DNA of 5,137 nucleotides. Origin: WHSV01 sp050694055. Its GTDB lineage: Bacteria > Actinomycetota > CADDZG01 > WHSQ01. Location: contig JBOGWX010000089.1 in NCBI GenBank assembly GCA_050694055.1, positions 1-5,137 of the forward strand, given 5' to 3'. The notes under the pieces are model-generated. The model did not search any database, had not been told where the DNA came from, and worked only from the letters and a program-made list of their open reading frames with translations. Made by a program: the position numbers and the translations under genes. Below, piece after piece: positions 3,488 to 5,137 of this stretch; position 1 is the stretch's first letter; each line of letters begins with the position of its first letter.

Positions 3488-5137
3488 CTCTTGAGCACGA
3501 CGACGCCGTCGGAGACGCGCACCCAGATCCGGAACCACGCCGGCAGATCCGGGCGCACAAACGACACGATCCGGTATCTGTCGCCTTCCACCTTCTCGGT
3601 TCCCATCACGCGCGCCCCGGTCGCGTCCCTCCAGAAGGAGCGGTAGTACTTCTTCGGCCACGTGAAAGGTGAACCTGGCCAGTCTGATTTGCGCCAGCGA
3701 TCATCCTCGTCGGCTTTCCGATACTCGGTATCGCCGATGATGATGCGGTGGCTCTCGTTGACCCTGATATCCATCTTGTCGGGTGCCTCGAACAGGTAGC
3801 GGCTGATGATCGTCGGCCCCCCGACCCTGCCGCTGAGATCCTGGCGCATGCGCGCCGACCGGAGTTCTTCCATTGCGGCGATCGCCCCCTCTAGCTCGTC
3901 GCGTCCTTCGGGTGTCGGTAGAGGGAGCGTCGCGTTGAGCCCCACGCGACCCCGATTGGAGACGATAGAAAGCGACATCCGCCACTCGCCGGTGGCATCG
4001 ACGATCCCGTTGCCCTCGAAGCACCCGAGTCCGCACGGCGAGAGCGGCACTTCGAGCTCGGAGCCGGAACCACTGAGTCCGCGCACCTCTGCTTCCCGTA
4101 ACGCGTCGCCCGGCTCGACGCCCAGGACATCGACCCGGAAATCGACCGGACCCGGCCGCGCCGGTGCGAGCGACAGCCCGACCACGAAGGGCCCAGATCC
4201 CTGGGCAACGGAGACCGCATCCTGCCGGACGAACTCGGCGATTGAGCTCCCTTCTTCCGGACGCTCGGCGGCCTCAGTCTCGCGCGGCGGATTGGGAAAA
4301 CCCACGAGCACGGTCGCGAGTGCTAAAGCAATCAGGGTGACGCTGGCCTCCGCCCGAAGTGGGAACTTCAACCGTCTCGTGCTCGGTGTGGGCATGCGGC
4401 GAAGGACATAATGGCTCAGCCCGAACCCGGCGATAACGACGAACGCCGCGGTCTTCAACAGAAGCGTCCGCCCATACGCGGTCGAGAAGGCATCCCCAGG
4501 CGCGCTTAGCTCAAGGACCGCGTTGCCGAGGCCGGTGACCGCGACCGCAACGGCAGCCCCGACCGCGAAGGGCGTGAACGTCGCAAGCGCGCTCCTGAGG
4601 CGTTCCGTCGACAGCATCGAGGCGACGATCGCGAAGCCCCACGTTCCCACCGCGAGCAGATGCACGGAGAAGGAGATCGTCGCCACCAGCGGAGCCGGCG
4701 ATGAGGCCGCATGGCCCGAGGCGGCTTCCGACACGAGCGCCACCGCCACCAGCAGTCGCTGGGCACGTGCACGACTTGGGCCGACGATGCCCCCCACGAG
4801 CGACGCGGTGACAAGGATCGCTCGCCACCGCCCCGACGACCCGCCGAGCAGGACATCGCTCGCGCCCGCAATGGATCCGGAGGAAACCACCGCCGAGGAG
4901 ATGACTGCCGTCGCGGTCCCGAGAAAGGCGAGCCAGGGCAGCAGGCGAGTCAGCGACTGCGACCTGCGGCTCGGCACCTTGGCCCGGACAGCCACCCTGG
5001 ACAGCAACGCAGAACCAGCCCACAGCGTGAGGCCGACGAGCGCGACGAATCGGCCTATGAGCCCCAGCCACCCCTCGGAATCGATGGGGCTGGCCCGGAC
5101 CGACTCGTTGGCCGACGCCGACGTCCCGATGCCGAAG
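3484..5137 (-). CDS. CopD-type copper-resistance membrane protein with LolA/LppX-like C-terminal domain, N-terminus outside window
   Basis: The frame is open from the right edge to TGA at 3486-3484, giving 550 visible residues. A TTG at 5007 is not the start: the 43 residues before it are protein-like and include another membrane helix (GWLGLIGRFVALVGLTLW). Numbered from that TTG, about seven further helices span 22-237. They carry the CopD marks SGHA (H99), VHLLAVGTW (H116), TG.GNAVLEL (159-167), YGRTLLLKT (178-186) and the last helix FPLRAEASVTLIALALA (215-231). Residues 272-350 form a FixH/CopC-like beta domain with CGLGC (325-329). Residues 398-507 form a LolA/LppX-like domain (RYLFEAPDKM, RIIIGDTEYRK, VSFVRPDLPAWFRIWV). 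CopD proteins handle copper across the membrane, with CopC-like partners. Metal, direction and any ligand of the C-terminal domain are not shown here. The last strands seem lost by a 2-base insertion near 3488. Confidence 0.85.
   Translation of the reverse strand, partial: FGIGTSASANESVRASPIDSEGWLGLIGRFVALVGLTLWAGSALLSRVAVRAKVPSRRSQSLTRLLPWLAFLGTATAVISSAVVSSGSIAGASDVLLGGSSGRWRAILVTASLVGGIVGPSRARAQRLLVAVALVSEAASGHAASSPAPLVATISFSVHLLAVGTWGFAIVASMLSTERLRSALATFTPFAVGAAVAVAVTGLGNAVLELSAPGDAFSTAYGRTLLLKTAAFVVIAGFGLSHYVLRRMPTPSTRRLKFPLRAEASVTLIALALATVLVGFPNPPRETEAAERPEEGSSIAEFVRQDAVSVAQGSGPFVVGLSLAPARPGPVDFRVDVLGVEPGDALREAEVRGLSGSGSELEVPLSPCGLGCFEGNGIVDATGEWRMSLSIVSNRGRVGLNATLPLPTPEGRDELEGAIAAMEELRSARMRQDLSGRVGGPTIISRYLFEAPDKMDIRVNESHRIIIGDTEYRKADEDDRWRKSDWPGSPFTWPKKYYRSFWRDATGARVMGTEKVEGDRYRIVSFVRPDLPAWFRIWVRVSDGVVVLKR

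Noticed and set aside
3806..4411. Plus-strand frame of 201 codons opposite the CopD-type gene
   Set aside because: It is rich in Ser, Arg and Pro, typical of an antisense frame in GC-rich DNA, while the minus strand has clear domains.
1..5137. CRISPR array
   Set aside because: No regularly spaced direct repeats of suitable length occur on either strand.

Overview
High-GC DNA, most likely from an actinobacterium or a close high-GC relative. The window reads as a scarred accessory or island-edge region. Coding frames strongly prefer G or C at the third position, GTG and TTG starts are used, and the recognisable families (IS110 transposases, an ArdC-like antirestriction protein, a LuxR-type regulator tail, a CopD-type membrane protein) are common there. 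The species cannot be told from the sequence.

Layout, left to right. Positions 1-324 (minus) hold the N-terminal third of an IS110-family transposase (IS-A) that runs off the left edge. Positions 325-567 are its non-coding left end, where a bridge RNA is expected. Positions 568-1602 (minus) hold a complete second IS110 transposase (IS-B, 344 aa, DEDD plus Ser residues intact), and 1603 to about 1845 is its left end with a second candidate bridge RNA. The two elements lie head to tail and meet near a 19-bp palindrome at 552-570. At 1922-1965 (minus) is the 3' part of a tRNA-Val(UAC) gene that breaks off in the anticodon stem, the usual scar of tyrosine-integrase insertion (an att site). Positions 1970-2349 contain no convincing gene, only short repeats.

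From 2350 to about 3200 the window is a patchwork of gene scraps: the frameshifted C-terminus of a transposase (minus), the 3' end of a CxxC-containing gene (plus), a truncated ArdC-like N-terminus (plus), a 37-codon coding-like ORF (plus) and the C-terminal tail of a LuxR-type regulator (minus). From 3410 to the right edge (minus) lies a CopD-type membrane protein with a periplasmic or extracellular LolA/LppX-like C-terminal domain. Its N-terminus lies outside the window, and its last 25 codons appear to be cut off by a 2-base AG duplication.

The genes do not form one pathway. The window is best read as repeated insertion and deletion beside a tRNA att site, next to a probable copper-related membrane gene. 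The most interesting signal is in the IS-B left end. Two 8-nt segments of the candidate bridge RNA match the predicted element/flank junction, one in direct and one in inverted orientation, and they overlap by three bases. That is the geometry expected of a target guide and a donor guide.
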